A DNA stretch of 64,000 nucleotides from Dactylosporangium sp040689395 (GTDB lineage: Bacteria; Actinomycetota; Actinomycetes; Mycobacteriales; Micromonosporaceae): positions 48,194-112,193 of the forward strand of contig NZ_JBFAZX010000025.1 of assembly GCF_040689395.1 (NCBI RefSeq). The letters run 5' to 3'. Position numbers and translations under genes: made by a program. The notes below the pieces were generated by a model. That model had not been told where the DNA came from. It worked only from the letters and a program-made list of their open reading frames with translations, and did no database searches. How positions within the stretch are numbered: the first letter of the stretch is position 1; each line of letters begins with the position of its first letter. Of this stretch, positions 21,601 to 27,901 are shown one piece after another.

Positions 21601-24600
21601 GGGTCGAGGTGACCGTGCCGGCGTCGATGACGGTGAGGTCGCCTCCGTCGGGGTCGGCGGCCGGTGCCGCCGCGCCGGTGAGGTGGCCGTCGATCGCCCT
21701 GGGGGTGCGCAGCTGAAGCACGTCGCCGGTGGTGAGCACGATACCCTCCTCGGCGAGGCGGTTGACGACGCGGATCGCGGCGATGCTGTCCCCGCCGAGC
21801 GCGAAGAAGTCGTCGTCGGGGCCGGTCTCGACGCCGAGCACGGCGGTGAACTGGGCGCCGATGCGGGCCTGGCGCGGTGTCGGCGCCGCGGCGGCGCGGG
21901 CGGCCGCCCGGGTGGGCGCGGGCAGGGTGGGCGCGGGAAGGCAGGCCCGGTCGCGTTTGCCGTTGGGCAGCAGCGGGATCGCGTCGAGAACGGTGACGGT
22001 GGCCGGGACCAGGTGGGCGGGCAGTTCGGCGCGCAGCGCCGCGAGGATCTCGCCGGGCTGGGCGTCGCGGGGCTGGGTGTCGCCGGTGACGTAGGCGGCC
22101 AGGGCGCCGCCGACCCTCGCGGCGACGGCGTCGCGCACGCCCGGCAGCCGGGTCAGGGCCGCCTCGATCTCGCCGAGCTCCACCCGGAATCCGTTGATCT
22201 TCACCTGGTCGTCGGCGCGGCCGAGGAACTCGACCTGCCCGTCGGCGGTCCACCGGCCGAGGTCGCCGGTGCGGTACAGCCGGTCGCCGGGCGCGCCGAA
22301 CGGGTCGGCGACGAACCGCTCGGCCGTCGCCGCGGCCCGGCCGAGGTAGCCGCGGGCGTTCTGCACGCCGCCGACGTAGATCTCGCCGGTGACCCCCGCC
22401 GGGACCCGGTCGAGCGCGCTGTCGAGCAGGTGGACGCGGACCCCTGGCACCGGGGCGCCGAGCGGCACCGGGCCGGGGAGCACGCCGACGACCGCGGTGA
22501 GCACGTCGCCGGCGACCTCCGACGAACCGTAGGAGTTCACGATCTCGGCGTCCGGCGACGCGGCGGCCAGCGCCCGCACGACCGGCGGCGTCAGCGCCTC
22601 CCCGCTGATGATCCAGCGGCGCAGGGCGCGGACCCGGCCCGGTGCGCTGTCGGCGAGCGCGGCGGCGAGGCTGGGCACGGCGAGGAGCTGGGTGGCGCCG
22701 GTTGCCTCGACGAGCCGGCCGAGCGCGGCCCCGTCGGCGGCGGTGGTGTCATCGGCGAGGACCAGTGTGGCGCCCGCGACGAGGCCGCCGAGCAGCTCGG
22801 TCACGCCGTCGACGAAGCTGAGCGAGCTCTTGGCGACGCGCCGCTCGCCCGGCCACGCGGCGCGCGCCCAGGCGAGCCGGTTGGCCAGTGCGGCGTGCGT
22901 GCCGAGGACCCCCTTCGGGCGGCCGGTGGAGCCCGACGTGTACAGCAGGGTCGCGGCATCCGCCCCGGTCAGCCCGGCGGCGCTCAGCTCACCCGCCGCG
23001 CCCGCCACGGCGTCGCCCACGGCCAGCTCGGGCCGGCCGTGCGGCGGCAGGGCCGTGGCGGCGGGCCCGCCGGTGAGCACGCACACGGGTGCCGCGTCCT
23101 CGATCATGTACCGCAGCCGCGCGGCCGGGTAGCCCGGGTCGAGCGGCAGGACGGTCGCGCCGGCCCGCAGCGCCCCGAGGAGCGCGACGGCGAGGTCGGT
23201 GCCGCGCGGCAGCGCCACCGCGACGACGTCGCCGCGGCGCACGCCGGCCGCGGCGAGCGCGTGGGCGAGCCGCCCCGAGCGGCGGTCCAGCTCCCGATAT
23301 CCGAGCTCCTCCGCGCCGCATACGACGGCGGTGCGATCCGGGTAGCGCAGCAGGTCCAGGACGGTCGCCTCGGGCGCCCCGGCGCGCTGCGGGGGCTCGC
23401 CGGCACCATCGGCCAGCGGCGCCGCGCAGGTCGCGTCGGCGGCCACCGCGTCGAGCAGCCGCAGATAGTGCTCCAGCAGCCGCTCGGCGGTGGCGGCGTC
23501 GATGTGCGCGCGGTCGTGGGTGAGCGTGACCGTGAACGGTCCGGCCGGGCGCACCATGAGGGTGACCGGGTAGTGCGGCGCCTCGACGACGTCGATGCCG
23601 GCCACCCGCACGCCGCCGCGGCCGACCTCGGCGGCCGGGTAGTTCTCGACGACGACCAGCGTGTCGAACAGTTCGGCCGGGCCGGTCGAGTGGGCTGGGC
23701 CGAGCCGCCGGTGCAGGTCGGAGAGCGGCACGTGTTCGTGCTCGATCGTCTCGCGCTGGTCGGCGGCGAGGCGGGCGAGCACGGCGGCGAGCCGCTCCCC
23801 CGGCGCCCACCGGACCCGGGCCGGCACGGTGTTGATGAGCAGGCCGGCGATCCGCTCGATGCCCGGCACGGCGAGCGCCCGTCCGGCGACGGTCGAGCCG
23901 AACGTGACGTCGGGCCGGCCGGTGAGACGGCCGACGAGGACGCCCCACGCGCCGGCCACGACGTTGCCGGGGGTCAGGCCCTGTGCGGTGGCGAAGGCGC
24001 GCAGCCGGTCGGCGAGCCCGGCGGGTAGATCACGCACGACGCGGCCGAACCCGGCGGCGGCGCCGGCGGGCGGGGCCAGCGCGGTGAGCAGCCGGGTCGG
24101 CTCGTGGACGCCGTCGAGGACGCGGTCCCACACGGCCCGGTCGCCCTCAGCGTCGCGTGCGGCGACGGCGCTGAGGAACGCGCGGAACGGCACTGGCGAC
24201 GGCTGTTCGGCGCCGGCGTACCCGGCGAGCAGGTCGTCGAGCATGATCGGCACCGACCAGCCGTCGGCGAGGATGTGGTGGACGGTGTGGACGAGCACGT
24301 GCCGGTCGGCGGCGAGGCGCACCAGCGTGAAGCGCATGGCGGGCGGCTCGGCGAGGTCGAACGGCCGGGTCCGGTCGGCGGCGGCGATGCCGTCGAGCTC
24401 GGCGGTGCCGGGCAGCTCGACGTATCGCCACGGCGCTCGGGTCCCGGCGGTGTGGACGGCGACGACGCTGCCGTCGCCGACGGGCCGGAACGCGGCGGCG
24501 AGGTTCGGGTGGCGCTCAAGGAGCCGGTCGGCGGCGGCGCGCAGCCGTTGCGCGTCGAGCGGGCCGGCGAGCTGGACGAGCTGCTGCACGATGTAGGGGT

Positions 24601-27600
24601 CGGCGGCGCGGCCGGCCCGCAGGTGGTGGAAGTACAGGCCGGCCTGCAGCGGGGCGAGCGGCAGGATGTCGCGGAGGGCGGGTCCGTCGAACCGGTCCAC
24701 GTCGGCCTGGGCCAGCGCGACGAGCGGGAAGTCGCTCGGGGTGTGTCCGCCGACGCCCGGGTCGGCGGCGATCGCGGTGAGCAGGCCGGTCCAGTGCTCG
24801 GCGAGCGCGGCCACGTCGGCGGCCGCGAGCACGCCCGCCGGCCAGCTGAAGGTGGCCGACAGCCGCGGCCCGTCGACGGTGTCGACCGCGACGGCGTTGA
24901 GCTCCAGCACGCGCGGCATCGGCATCTTCGGGTCGCGGTCCTCGGCGACGACCGGGCCGCCACCCGTGGCGGTCCACGGCTCGCCGGTGCCGGCGCCGAA
25001 CCGGCCGAGGTAGTGCACGAGCACCTGGGGCGACACGGCGAGGCCGGGCCGGCCGGCGAGGTGACGCAGGACGCCGTGGCTGAGCCCGCGGCCCGGCACG
25101 GCCCGCAGCTGCTCCTTGACGGCCTTCACCGCGGCGCCGAGGTCGACGCCGTCGCCCGGGTCGACCGCGACCGGGTACAGGGTGGTGAACCAGCCGAACG
25201 TCCGGGACAGGTCGAGGTCGCCGACGAGGTGCTCCTCCCGGCCGTGCCCCTCCAGCTCCAGCAGCACGGCCGAGTGCCCGTCGCCGCCGCGCCAGCGCCG
25301 CACCGCCAGCGCGGCCGCGGTGACCAGCACGTCGTCGACACCGCCGTGCACGGCCGCGGGCACCGGCCCGAGGAGCCGGGAGGTGACGTCGGCCGGCAGG
25401 GTGACGGTGAGCCGTTCCTCGTTGGCGACGACGTCGCGGGCCGGGTCGAGCGGGCGGCGGCCCAGCGGCGGGTCGGGGGTGGCGGCCACGGCTCGCCAGT
25501 ACTCCTCGTGGCCGGTGAACCGCTCGGGGGCGGCGGCGAGGGCGGCGGCCCACTGCCGGTACGAGGTGGCGGCCGGCTCCAGCGCGATCGGGCGACCGGC
25601 GGCGACGGCGTCCCAGGCCGTGCGCAGGTCCTCCGCGAGGATGCGCAGCGAGACCCCGTCGACCACGATGTGGTGGACGGCGACGACGAGCCGGCCGGGG
25701 GTGCCGGGCCCGGCGTCGAGCCAGGTGAAGGCGGCCATCACGCCCGCGCGCGGGTCGAGGCGGGCGACCGCGGCGGCGGTCTCACGGGCCGTCGCGGCCT
25801 CGTGGTCGGCGTCCGCCGCCACCCTGAGGACGGCGGGGCGGATGCCGGCCGGTGGGATGGTGAGGCCGCCCCGGTCGTCGACGACGGCCCGCAGGACGTC
25901 GTGGGTGTCCAGCAGCGCGGCCGCGATCCGCTCCAGCCCGTCGAGGGTCAGCCCGGCCGGGGTGTGCAGCGTGATCGCCTGGAAGAACCCGTCGAGCGCC
26001 GGTCCGTGCTCGCGCAGCCAGGCCACGATCGGCGTGTCCGCGACCGCGCCGGTGGGCTCGACCGGTGGTCCGGCCGGCGGCTCCGAGGGCGCCTCGATCA
26101 CCGCTGCCAGCGCGGCCGGGGTGCGGTGGGCGAAGAGGTCGCGCGGGCGCAGCACGAGCCCGGCCCGCCGGGCCTGCCGCACGACGCCGATGGCCACGAT
26201 GCTGTCGCCGCCGAGGGCGAAGAAGTCGTCGTCGGCCGTTACCGACGGCAGGCCCAGCACCTCGGCGAAGACGTCACACAGTGCCCGCTCGCGGCCGGTG
26301 GCGGGGGCGCGGCCCGCGGCCTGCTCGCCGGCCGCCGGCGCCGGGGCGGGCAGCGCGGCCCGGTCCACCTTGCCGTTGGCGGTGACCGGGAACGCGTCGA
26401 GCAGGACGAAGGCGGACGGGACGGCGTGCTCCGGCAGCCGGTCGGCGCACCATGATTCCAGGTCTGAGGCCAGATCTGACGCCAGGCCCGCCGCCGGCTC
26501 GGGGCCGGCGGCCTCGGCGATGGCGTAGCCGGCGAGGTACGCCGCGCCCGCCGGGCTGTGCCGCAGCGTGACGGCCGCCTGCCGCACCGCCGGGTGCGCG
26601 GCGAGGACGGCCTCGACCTCCTCGAGTTCGAGCCGCATGCCGCGGATCTTCACCTGGTTGTCGGCGCGGCCGACGAACTCCAGCGTGCCGTCCGGCATCC
26701 AGCGCGCCAGGTCGCCGGTGCGGTACAGGCGGGCCCCGCGCGCGTCGAACGGGTTGGCGACGAACCGCGAGGCCGTCAGCGCCGGCGCGTTGACGTAGCC
26801 GCGGCCGAGCAGGAACCCGGCCGCGTACAGCTCGCCGGTCGCGCCGGGCGGCAGCGGGACGAGCGCGTCGTCCAGGACGTACAGCTGGGTGTGCGGGTTG
26901 GGCCGGCCGATGGAGCTGGCGATCCGCTCGGCCGAGTCGCGGTAGACGACGTGCGAGACGCCGATGGTGGCCTCGGCGGGGCCGTAGCCGTGGTACATCG
27001 TGGTGGCCAGCTGGGAGCGGAAGCGCTCGAACAGCTCGGGGGTGAGCACCTCCCCGCCGCACCAGACGTGCTTGAGCCCGGCGAGCCGGCCGATGCCGCG
27101 GTCCATCTCCAGCAGCACGTCGAGCATGGACGAGACGAGGTACACGAAGGTGACCCGCTCGCGGGCGATGAGATCCAGCAGGTACTGCGGATCGCGCTCG
27201 CCGCCCGGTTCGGCGACCACGACGTAGCCCCCGCTGACGAGCGGCAGCAGGATCTCGTTCACCGAGATGTCGAACGCGAGCGGCGCCTTGAACAGGGTGG
27301 CGTCGCCGGGGCCGAAGCGCAGGATCTCCTCGATCTGCCAGCGCAGCCGCTCGCAGATCGCCTCGTGCCGGATCATCGCACCCTTCGGCCGGCCGGTGGA
27401 GCCCGACGTGAAGATCACGTAGGCGAGCCGGCCGGGGGCGATGTCCACCTCCAGCGGCTCGGCGGACTCGCCGGCGTGGGCCCACCGGGCGAGGTCGAGG
27501 TCGTCGAGCACGTGGGTGACCCGGGCGTCGGCGAGGACCTGGCGGCGCCGCTCGGCGGGCCAGGCCGGGTCGACCGGCACGAAGGCGCCGCCCGCGACCA

Positions 27601-27889
27601 TCGCGGCGAGCACGCCGATGACCATCTCGGCCGAGCGGGGTGCCGCGATGCCGACCATGCCCTCGTCGGTCAGGCCCTGCCGGCGCAGGGCGCGGGCCAG
27701 CTGGAACACCTTGGCGCCCAGCTCGGCGTAGTCGAGCCGGACGTCGCCGGCGACCAGCGCGAGGGCGTGCGGCGTGCGGCGGACCTGTTCGGTGAACAGT
27801 GTGGCCACGTCCGCGCGGCGCTCGGGTTCGGTCGCGTCGTTCCACTCGTCCAGCCGCCGCAGCAGGTCCACGGTGCGCTCCACAGCCAT
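5756..27889 (-). CDS. Six-module NRPS for an exochelin-like hydroxamate siderophore
   Basis: 7377 residues in one unbroken frame: A-PCP-E / C-A-PCP / C-A-PCP-E / C-A-PCP-E / C-A-PCP / C-A-PCP-TE. Adenylation codes read against GrsA positions 235-517 are DINYWGGIGK, VDTLISSGDK, DMENLGLINK, DFWNVGMVHK, DMENLGLINK and DILQLGLVWK. These predict fhOrn, beta-Ala, hOrn, Thr, hOrn and Gly. With E domains in modules 1, 3 and 4, the product is D-fhOrn-bAla-D-hOrn-D-aThr-L-hOrn-Gly. The first five residues equal exochelin MS as I recall it. ATG 27889 follows GAAGGCGAG and lies 12 nt after the exporter gene. The gene is last in the eight-gene operon that begins at 36021. Cytoplasmic, requiring phosphopantetheinyl transferase and MbtH. 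The module entries give details. Confidence 0.95.
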   Translation of the reverse strand: MAVERTVDLLRRLDEWNDATEPERRADVATLFTEQVRRTPHALALVAGDVRLDYAELGAKVFQLARALRRQGLTDEGMVGIAAPRSAEMVIGVLAAMVAGGAFVPVDPAWPAERRRQVLADARVTHVLDDLDLARWAHAGESAEPLEVDIAPGRLAYVIFTSGSTGRPKGAMIRHEAICERLRWQIEEILRFGPGDATLFKAPLAFDISVNEILLPLVSGGYVVVAEPGGERDPQYLLDLIARERVTFVYLVSSMLDVLLEMDRGIGRLAGLKHVWCGGEVLTPELFERFRSQLATTMYHGYGPAEATIGVSHVVYRDSAERIASSIGRPNPHTQLYVLDDALVPLPPGATGELYAAGFLLGRGYVNAPALTASRFVANPFDARGARLYRTGDLARWMPDGTLEFVGRADNQVKIRGMRLELEEVEAVLAAHPAVRQAAVTLRHSPAGAAYLAGYAIAEAAGPEPAAGLASDLASDLESWCADRLPEHAVPSAFVLLDAFPVTANGKVDRAALPAPAPAAGEQAAGRAPATGRERALCDVFAEVLGLPSVTADDDFFALGGDSIVAIGVVRQARRAGLVLRPRDLFAHRTPAALAAVIEAPSEPPAGPPVEPTGAVADTPIVAWLREHGPALDGFFQAITLHTPAGLTLDGLERIAAALLDTHDVLRAVVDDRGGLTIPPAGIRPAVLRVAADADHEAATARETAAAVARLDPRAGVMAAFTWLDAGPGTPGRLVVAVHHIVVDGVSLRILAEDLRTAWDAVAAGRPIALEPAATSYRQWAAALAAAPERFTGHEEYWRAVAATPDPPLGRRPLDPARDVVANEERLTVTLPADVTSRLLGPVPAAVHGGVDDVLVTAAALAVRRWRGGDGHSAVLLELEGHGREEHLVGDLDLSRTFGWFTTLYPVAVDPGDGVDLGAAVKAVKEQLRAVPGRGLSHGVLRHLAGRPGLAVSPQVLVHYLGRFGAGTGEPWTATGGGPVVAEDRDPKMPMPRVLELNAVAVDTVDGPRLSATFSWPAGVLAAADVAALAEHWTGLLTAIAADPGVGGHTPSDFPLVALAQADVDRFDGPALRDILPLAPLQAGLYFHHLRAGRAADPYIVQQLVQLAGPLDAQRLRAAADRLLERHPNLAAAFRPVGDGSVVAVHTAGTRAPWRYVELPGTAELDGIAAADRTRPFDLAEPPAMRFTLVRLAADRHVLVHTVHHILADGWSVPIMLDDLLAGYAGAEQPSPVPFRAFLSAVAARDAEGDRAVWDRVLDGVHEPTRLLTALAPPAGAAAGFGRVVRDLPAGLADRLRAFATAQGLTPGNVVAGAWGVLVGRLTGRPDVTFGSTVAGRALAVPGIERIAGLLINTVPARVRWAPGERLAAVLARLAADQRETIEHEHVPLSDLHRRLGPAHSTGPAELFDTLVVVENYPAAEVGRGGVRVAGIDVVEAPHYPVTLMVRPAGPFTVTLTHDRAHIDAATAERLLEHYLRLLDAVAADATCAAPLADGAGEPPQRAGAPEATVLDLLRYPDRTAVVCGAEELGYRELDRRSGRLAHALAAAGVRRGDVVAVALPRGTDLAVALLGALRAGATVLPLDPGYPAARLRYMIEDAAPVCVLTGGPAATALPPHGRPELAVGDAVAGAAGELSAAGLTGADAATLLYTSGSTGRPKGVLGTHAALANRLAWARAAWPGERRVAKSSLSFVDGVTELLGGLVAGATLVLADDTTAADGAALGRLVEATGATQLLAVPSLAAALADSAPGRVRALRRWIISGEALTPPVVRALAAASPDAEIVNSYGSSEVAGDVLTAVVGVLPGPVPLGAPVPGVRVHLLDSALDRVPAGVTGEIYVGGVQNARGYLGRAAATAERFVADPFGAPGDRLYRTGDLGRWTADGQVEFLGRADDQVKINGFRVELGEIEAALTRLPGVRDAVAARVGGALAAYVTGDTQPRDAQPGEILAALRAELPAHLVPATVTVLDAIPLLPNGKRDRACLPAPTLPAPTRAAARAAAAPTPRQARIGAQFTAVLGVETGPDDDFFALGGDSIAAIRVVNRLAEEGIVLTTGDVLQLRTPRAIDGHLTGAAAPAADPDGGDLTVIDAGTVTSTLRHLPGADGTAVAETWPLSPLQRGVYYQATFDQGDEGRAAGTYLAQNVFELDRPVDVEAMTAAFAALLRRHPTLRAGFTDTGLAEPVQVIAGEVPARVAVVDVTGDDAAFAELVRRDGAEPFDLAAPPLVRLTVARRGDRDSLLLTSHFLLWDGWSRELVLRDLFALYAGRTPAPPAASFTDYLGWLATRDTGATTRAWRDALDGVTEPTLMVPAAAGRAPMLSERVLAAVPADVTARLTGRARDAGLTLNSVLTAALGLVLGYHTGRADVVFGITVAGRPTGLPGIEDVIGLFLNTVPARVSATAGTTVLDLARRAQRDRIDLAAHEHLGLGEIHRAAGHEQLFDTLYVLQNFLADDTFADLEREHGIVGVEYTDTTHYPLTWVVTPGARLRVKLEYRPDVVTEAQATALVERFTGLLSTLADGFDVPAGALELVLPAEAGARRAAWRAGEHPIGEATIADLLAERAAAQPAATALVFGGESLTYAELDARVNRTARLLLAGGAGPERIVALALPRGIDMVVALFAVLRAGAAYLPLELDHPLERLAGMLDDARPALLVALPDAPIRDRYRGTAVAPHEAAGYPADPPPAAPDRHRLDRPAYVIYTSGSTGRPKGVVTPYRGLTNMQLNHRAEIFGPAVARARAAGRERLRIAHTVSFSFDMSWEELLWLVEGHEVHVCDEELRRDAVALVAYCRAQGIDVVNVTPTYAHHLFDEGLLDPAGHPPTLVLLGGEAVSDTVWARLRTPGGPSGYNLYGPTEYTINTLGAGTGDSPTPTVGRPIWNTRGYVLDAFLRPVPTGTAGELYIAGAGLARGYLHAPGLTASRFVADPFVPGGRMYRTGDLVRERPSEILDFLGRDDDQVKIRGYRVELGEVEAAVAALPQVRQAAVVARPGPAGTRRLAAYLVPDGAAGADLPAVVRAALAERLPSYMVPALYGVVAALPLTVNGKLDVAALPEPSAPSAGAVLGPRDERERALCAIYAEVLGMPEVGVDEDFFAAGGDSISSIAVAGRARAAGLPVTPRDIFRRRTVRAVAAALPAAAPAPVTAPGDGTGPVRLTAMLAETRDAQTPLGHFYQAMALRTPAGLTRAALDAALRALVGTHDLLRAVLGPDWTVTVPAATAGVEVPVTEGDTGAAGLQAAAARLDPHAGRMVAAVWSSAARELLLVVHHLVIDGVSWRIIGADLARAWANLQAGFEAGGPAALDPVPVSFAAWSRLADTDRFDGEEPHWREVLDTPDPILGARPVDAAVDTAATVRSVTLTLPSEVSGALLSQVPAAFHGTVNDVLLTAFALAVRAWRPAQSTAVLLSLEGHGRDGDVFGAPDADLSRTVGWFTAIHPVRVDPGALGWAEVLAAGPALAAAAKAVKEQLRSVPSRGAGYGVLRHLRHRLTGAVPQILFNYLGRFPAGAGADWAPTGPLREGVDPTNPAMTLEVNAFAADSAEGTTFTATLSYPAGLFAEADVTALAVRWRAALEALTRCTDHAGHTPSDFPLVALIQADVDDLTGDLGAVEDVLPMLPLQQGMYVHHLVAERGADTYLVQQVARLSGPVDPEALRRAVEATVHRHAALRAGFRELRDGRVVQAVAASVRVPWRATSVRFADELAAFCAAELAEPFDLASPPALRYALVSLGPTDHRLVETMHHILADGWSYPLVFDDIVTAYRQGTGLPATAVTYRDHVESVLARDPAAAREVWARTLAGVTPALLYPAGSRVAAHDSVHSALPAQRTAALAALARAHGITLSTAVHAAWGLLLGSLLGRDRVVFGSTVSGRGGDLPGVETVVGLLINTVPLPMSWDPGEPAGAVLTRLQEQQTEVLDAQHVGLAELARLAGTRDLFDSLVVVENFPAVRADEDAGLTVLGFTGTDSPHYPLALVAFPGEQLTLEVKYDTALVGAARARILLAAVESILDRLADGFATPVADLPGLDSGSGSGAALRPLAAGVTGTLAARFTADPAAVAVSHGADRLTYAELDARADRLAHELAARGVRPESRVAVALPRGSGLIVALLAVVRSGGCYVPVDLGAPAARVAYILDDAAPVCVLTDRATAPGLAVPGGIPVVLLDDPLPAHPAGPVAGADPRPDNTAYVIYTSGSTGQPKGVAVTHRNVLTLFAAARELFTFGPDDVWTMFHSSAFDFSVWELWGALLHGGRLVIVGGDVTRDPRRFAALLRDERVTVLNQTPSAFYPLTGEDTAGLALRYVVFGGEALDLSRLAPWYARHADDAPLLVNMYGITETTVHVTFRALARADTAAGSVIGAPLPGLRVHVLDDRLLPAPAGVTGEIYVEGEQLARGYLDRPGLTAARFVANPFGPGRLYRSGDLARRTPTGDLVYAGRSDQQVKVRGHRIELGEVESALSALDGVVTAAAALHDGRLVAYLVGRRGADDTIRDALARRLPAYMLPSAYEWLDALPLTVNGKLDRAALPAPSGDRGPVEVDGDEPPAQRLLRELVAEVVGVRAVAADEDFFTVGGDSIIAIQLVNRARRAGLTLTPRDVFTHRTPAALAALATQAASANPAEPLAAPPAAPTGGDGDGVGEVPLLPIVQRLAELGGRIHRHNQAELLLTPAGSTREGIADRLRALVRRHDALRLRLHRPSPLLWSLEARPATDAVLDGALELRRVDAAGLGDEALRERIGAESDAAADRLDPDAGATLQAVWFDRGPDRQGRLLLVAHHLVVDGVSWRILTDELRDPEPGPAGTSLRAYARLLHEQAGQAARMGEFEHWSRTLAPGGDLDPARHTVGLTVGATRDHELRLPPAVTEALLAAAGGDVTGLLVAGLRLAVTRWRAARGADPSAELTLDLERHGREPFPGTDLSRTIGWFTAIAPVRLPAVPGTPAEALADVRERLAAAPDNGIGFGLLRYANARTAPALARLGTPQVLFNYLGRFGGGTADWDTAPEAGALRAAPDPDLGTPYLLEINAACHATPDGPQLRAVLTYADDGLDVDGLAGEWATALGELSGGGIQAWPLSPLQEGLFVQARLAGDADVYVAQNAFDFADRIDPDRLARAWTRVLRRHPAIRLGFTADGRPRPVALLGTGLTGRVDAVEADGDADLDRIMAADRSQPFDLAQPPLARLTVVRRPDGTDRLLFTYHLLLWDGWSRELVLRDLFAHYAGQTPPEPAGRFTDYLEWLARQDTAASAAAWAAELAGLAEPTLLYPQAAGTRPVLATSLARQLTEERTARLVARARGAGVTLNAMLSTALGLVLAHATGRAEAVFGTTVAGRPTELDGIDEVVGVFLNTVPARIAFAPGEPVRDVLHRVQAARVAMMPHEYLGLGDIQRAAGSGGGTLFDSLYVLQNFLGDDTFTDLEAEHGIVGVTAVDATHYPLTWVATPGRRLRLRLEYRADVVAHAEAEALLERLERIVLCLADDIDSPVAMLPVAGQAGQPAALAGLAGVDRPVLPDTIAELMAAQADRTPHAPALTAGATTLTYAELDARVNRLARYLLAAGAGPERVVGLALPRSLDMVVALFAVLRTGAAYLPLELDHPDERLRVMVEDARPMLVLSAGRLGGTRLDTLDLSAYPDTPLTARELGPFAPGTPGRLAHPAYVIYTSGSTGRPKGVVTPYLGLTNMQQNHRQAIFGPAIAAAGGRTLTIAHTVSFSFDMSWEELLWLVEGHHVHVCDEQLRRDAAALTAYCRRHRVDVVNVTPTYAQHLLDQGLLDGPHRPALVLLGGEDVPQPLWSTLREADGVLGYNLYGPTEYTINTLGGGTTGSTTSTVGTPIWNTRAHILDGWLRPVPPGVPGELYVTGAGLARGYLNRPALTAERFVADPFTPGGRMYRTGDLVRLRPDGNLDFLGRTDDQVKIRGHRVELGEVQAAVAARPGVRQAAVLAAPDATGGKRLVAYVVPAGDDVDGFDLAALRDGLKAALPGHLVPAAYAVVAALPLTVNGKLDTAALPEPRTVATAGRAAATDAERRLCAIFGEVLGVADFGVEDDFFDRGGHSLVAMRLLGRLRTELGADLPLRELFDAPTPARLAPRLGTGPVRPPLLPRPRAALAEQPPLSPAQQRLLLLQHLDPASTAYNYPLLVRLRGRIDRAALAAALGDVLARHEVLRTLVTLDGQRIVPPERARVDVGDAIDPLLSRPFDLGAELPVRAAVVEEPGGSSILGLVLHHIAMDEWSDRPLLRDLSDAYLARLAGRAPDWRPLPVQYADYAAWHADVLGDPATEREFWHSCLHGLPDEIPLPGTRPRTGRPGRAGLVSATLPAELVARLRGLAAAGSATLFMALHAGLAVLLHRHGAGDDVPIGTPTSGRTDPALSDLVGFFVNTVVLRADLSGAPTFTDLLRRVRAADLAAFEHAELPFQQVVEAVNPPRAAGRNPLFQVMIGYHHRTAGDGTLLGLPLGDEPDSATDPKVDLNVTFVDAGPAVDLTVEYDTGRFEDGTARRLASRLVRLLTDLAEHPDRPVGDAALLSGDDERDLARWHTGGPLPALDAASEPGSEPWVAALRRHARDTPDAVAVRGADRTLSYAALDAASDALAARLAACGAGPERLVGIALPRTVDLVVAVVAVHKTGAAYLPLDPAYPAERLRYMIDDARPVVVLSADPGFAGGACPVIGPDPAAEPAADTGTPPPYVAPDPGTAAYVIYTSGSTGRPKGVVVTHRDLGAFLAAVDTVAPVTAGDRVLAVTTLSFDIAVLELLQPLRRGGGVILASGEQVRDPALLAPLVAEATVMQATPSLWTALLEAADTDLSGLRVLVGGEALPPALGAELHRRARGVTNLYGPTEVTVWATAAPVGAGRPTIGRPLPGTTAHVLDAALRPVPPGVPGELYLGGAQVTRGYHGRPALTATRFVADPTGPGRLYRTGDLARWTPDGDLEFLGRTDHQVKVRGHRIELGEVEAALAAHPLVGRAVVVARGDHLVGYATGDAARVTPAELRDHLADRLPGYLVPSAFVVLDELPQTPNGKIDRAALPEPAGATAAAPALPRSRVEARLCAIVADLLGAARVGVNDDLFALGAHSLLLVRLAAAIRRDLGADLPVADLFTAPTVAQLARRIAGDAPPGDALAPVVVLHAGLQPGLQAGTDRPPLFCLPPASGLVWQFAGLKRYLPQDIPLIGLQSPRLGRDADLPATMAELAAQHAARIAELAPAGPVRLLGWSFGGALAHVIAERLVATGREVTFVGMLDARADATPAATGEWDGPAAIAALLTELGYRVPAAVSLPEAVALVRGLGGALGALTDAQIARVVENYLDSDRMMAGARYGVLDADVFFVDATVPEPGHTGDASEGWRAHVAGRLRTAAIACGHSELLDPDVLERLGPLIAREL
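9611..12700 (-). other. NRPS module 5: C-A(hOrn)-PCP
   Basis: Approximate residues 5064-6093: C near 5065-5490, A near 5505-6000, PCP RGGHSL near 6050. The code is DMENLGLINK again, and no E domain follows, so L-hOrn is predicted. Here too the C domain lacks the second His (YHLLLWDGW near 5197). The GGHS rather than GGDS form of the PCP fits delivery to an LCL-type C domain. Confidence 0.83.
12701..17120 (-). other. NRPS module 4: C-A(Thr)-PCP-E
   Basis: Approximate residues 3591-5063: C with canonical HHILADGW near 3743, A with YVIYTSGSTGQPKG near 4190, PCP VGGDSI near 4570, E with HHLVVDGVSW near 4775. The code DFWNVGMVHK differs from the standard Thr code DFWNIGMVHK at one position. Epimerisation of Thr gives D-allo-Thr. 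Confidence 0.85.
17121..21609 (-). other. NRPS module 3: C-A(hOrn)-PCP-E
   Basis: Approximate residues 2094-3590: C near 2105-2530, A near 2555-3060, PCP AGGDSI near 3100, E with HHLVIDGVSW near 3270. The code DMENLGLINK equals the N5-hydroxyornithine code of CchH. The C domain reads SHFLLWDGW at about 2245, so the second (catalytic) His of HHxxxDG is Phe. Confidence 0.83.
21610..24754 (-). other. NRPS module 2: C-A(beta-Ala)-PCP
   Basis: Approximate residues 1046-2093: C with intact HHILADGW near 1203, A with LLYTSGSTGRPKG near 1650, PCP LGGDSI near 2033. The code VDTLISSGDK lacks the Asp235 that anchors alpha-amines and keeps the V-D-x-x-I-S-x-x-D-K frame of the beta-alanine code (VDWVISLADK in bleomycin synthetase). 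There is no E domain, as expected for an achiral residue. panD lies in the same locus. Confidence 0.8.
24755..27889 (-). other. NRPS module 1: A(fhOrn)-PCP-E, initiation
   Basis: Approximate residues 1-1045: A about 30-510 (YVIFTSGSTGRPKG near 163), PCP near 560 (LGGDSI), E about 615-1040 (HHIVVDGVS near 741, EGHGRE present). There is no C domain, so synthesis starts here with a free amino terminus. The code DINYWGGIGK equals that reported for formyl-hydroxyornithine in coelichelin synthetase CchH. Formylation would therefore precede loading, done by the product of 36199-37149. E predicts the D configuration. Confidence 0.85.
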
Positions 27890-27901
27890 CGTCGCTCGCC
27901 T

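Noticed and set aside
16352..24028. Very long open frame on the plus strand opposite the NRPS (over 2500 codons), and similar ones at 7757-11569 and 35-1846
   Set aside because: Their translations are low-complexity Gly/Ala/Arg/Val/Asp mixtures lacking family motifs, as expected for the antisense of GC-rich genes; the minus-strand reading has clear motifs throughout.
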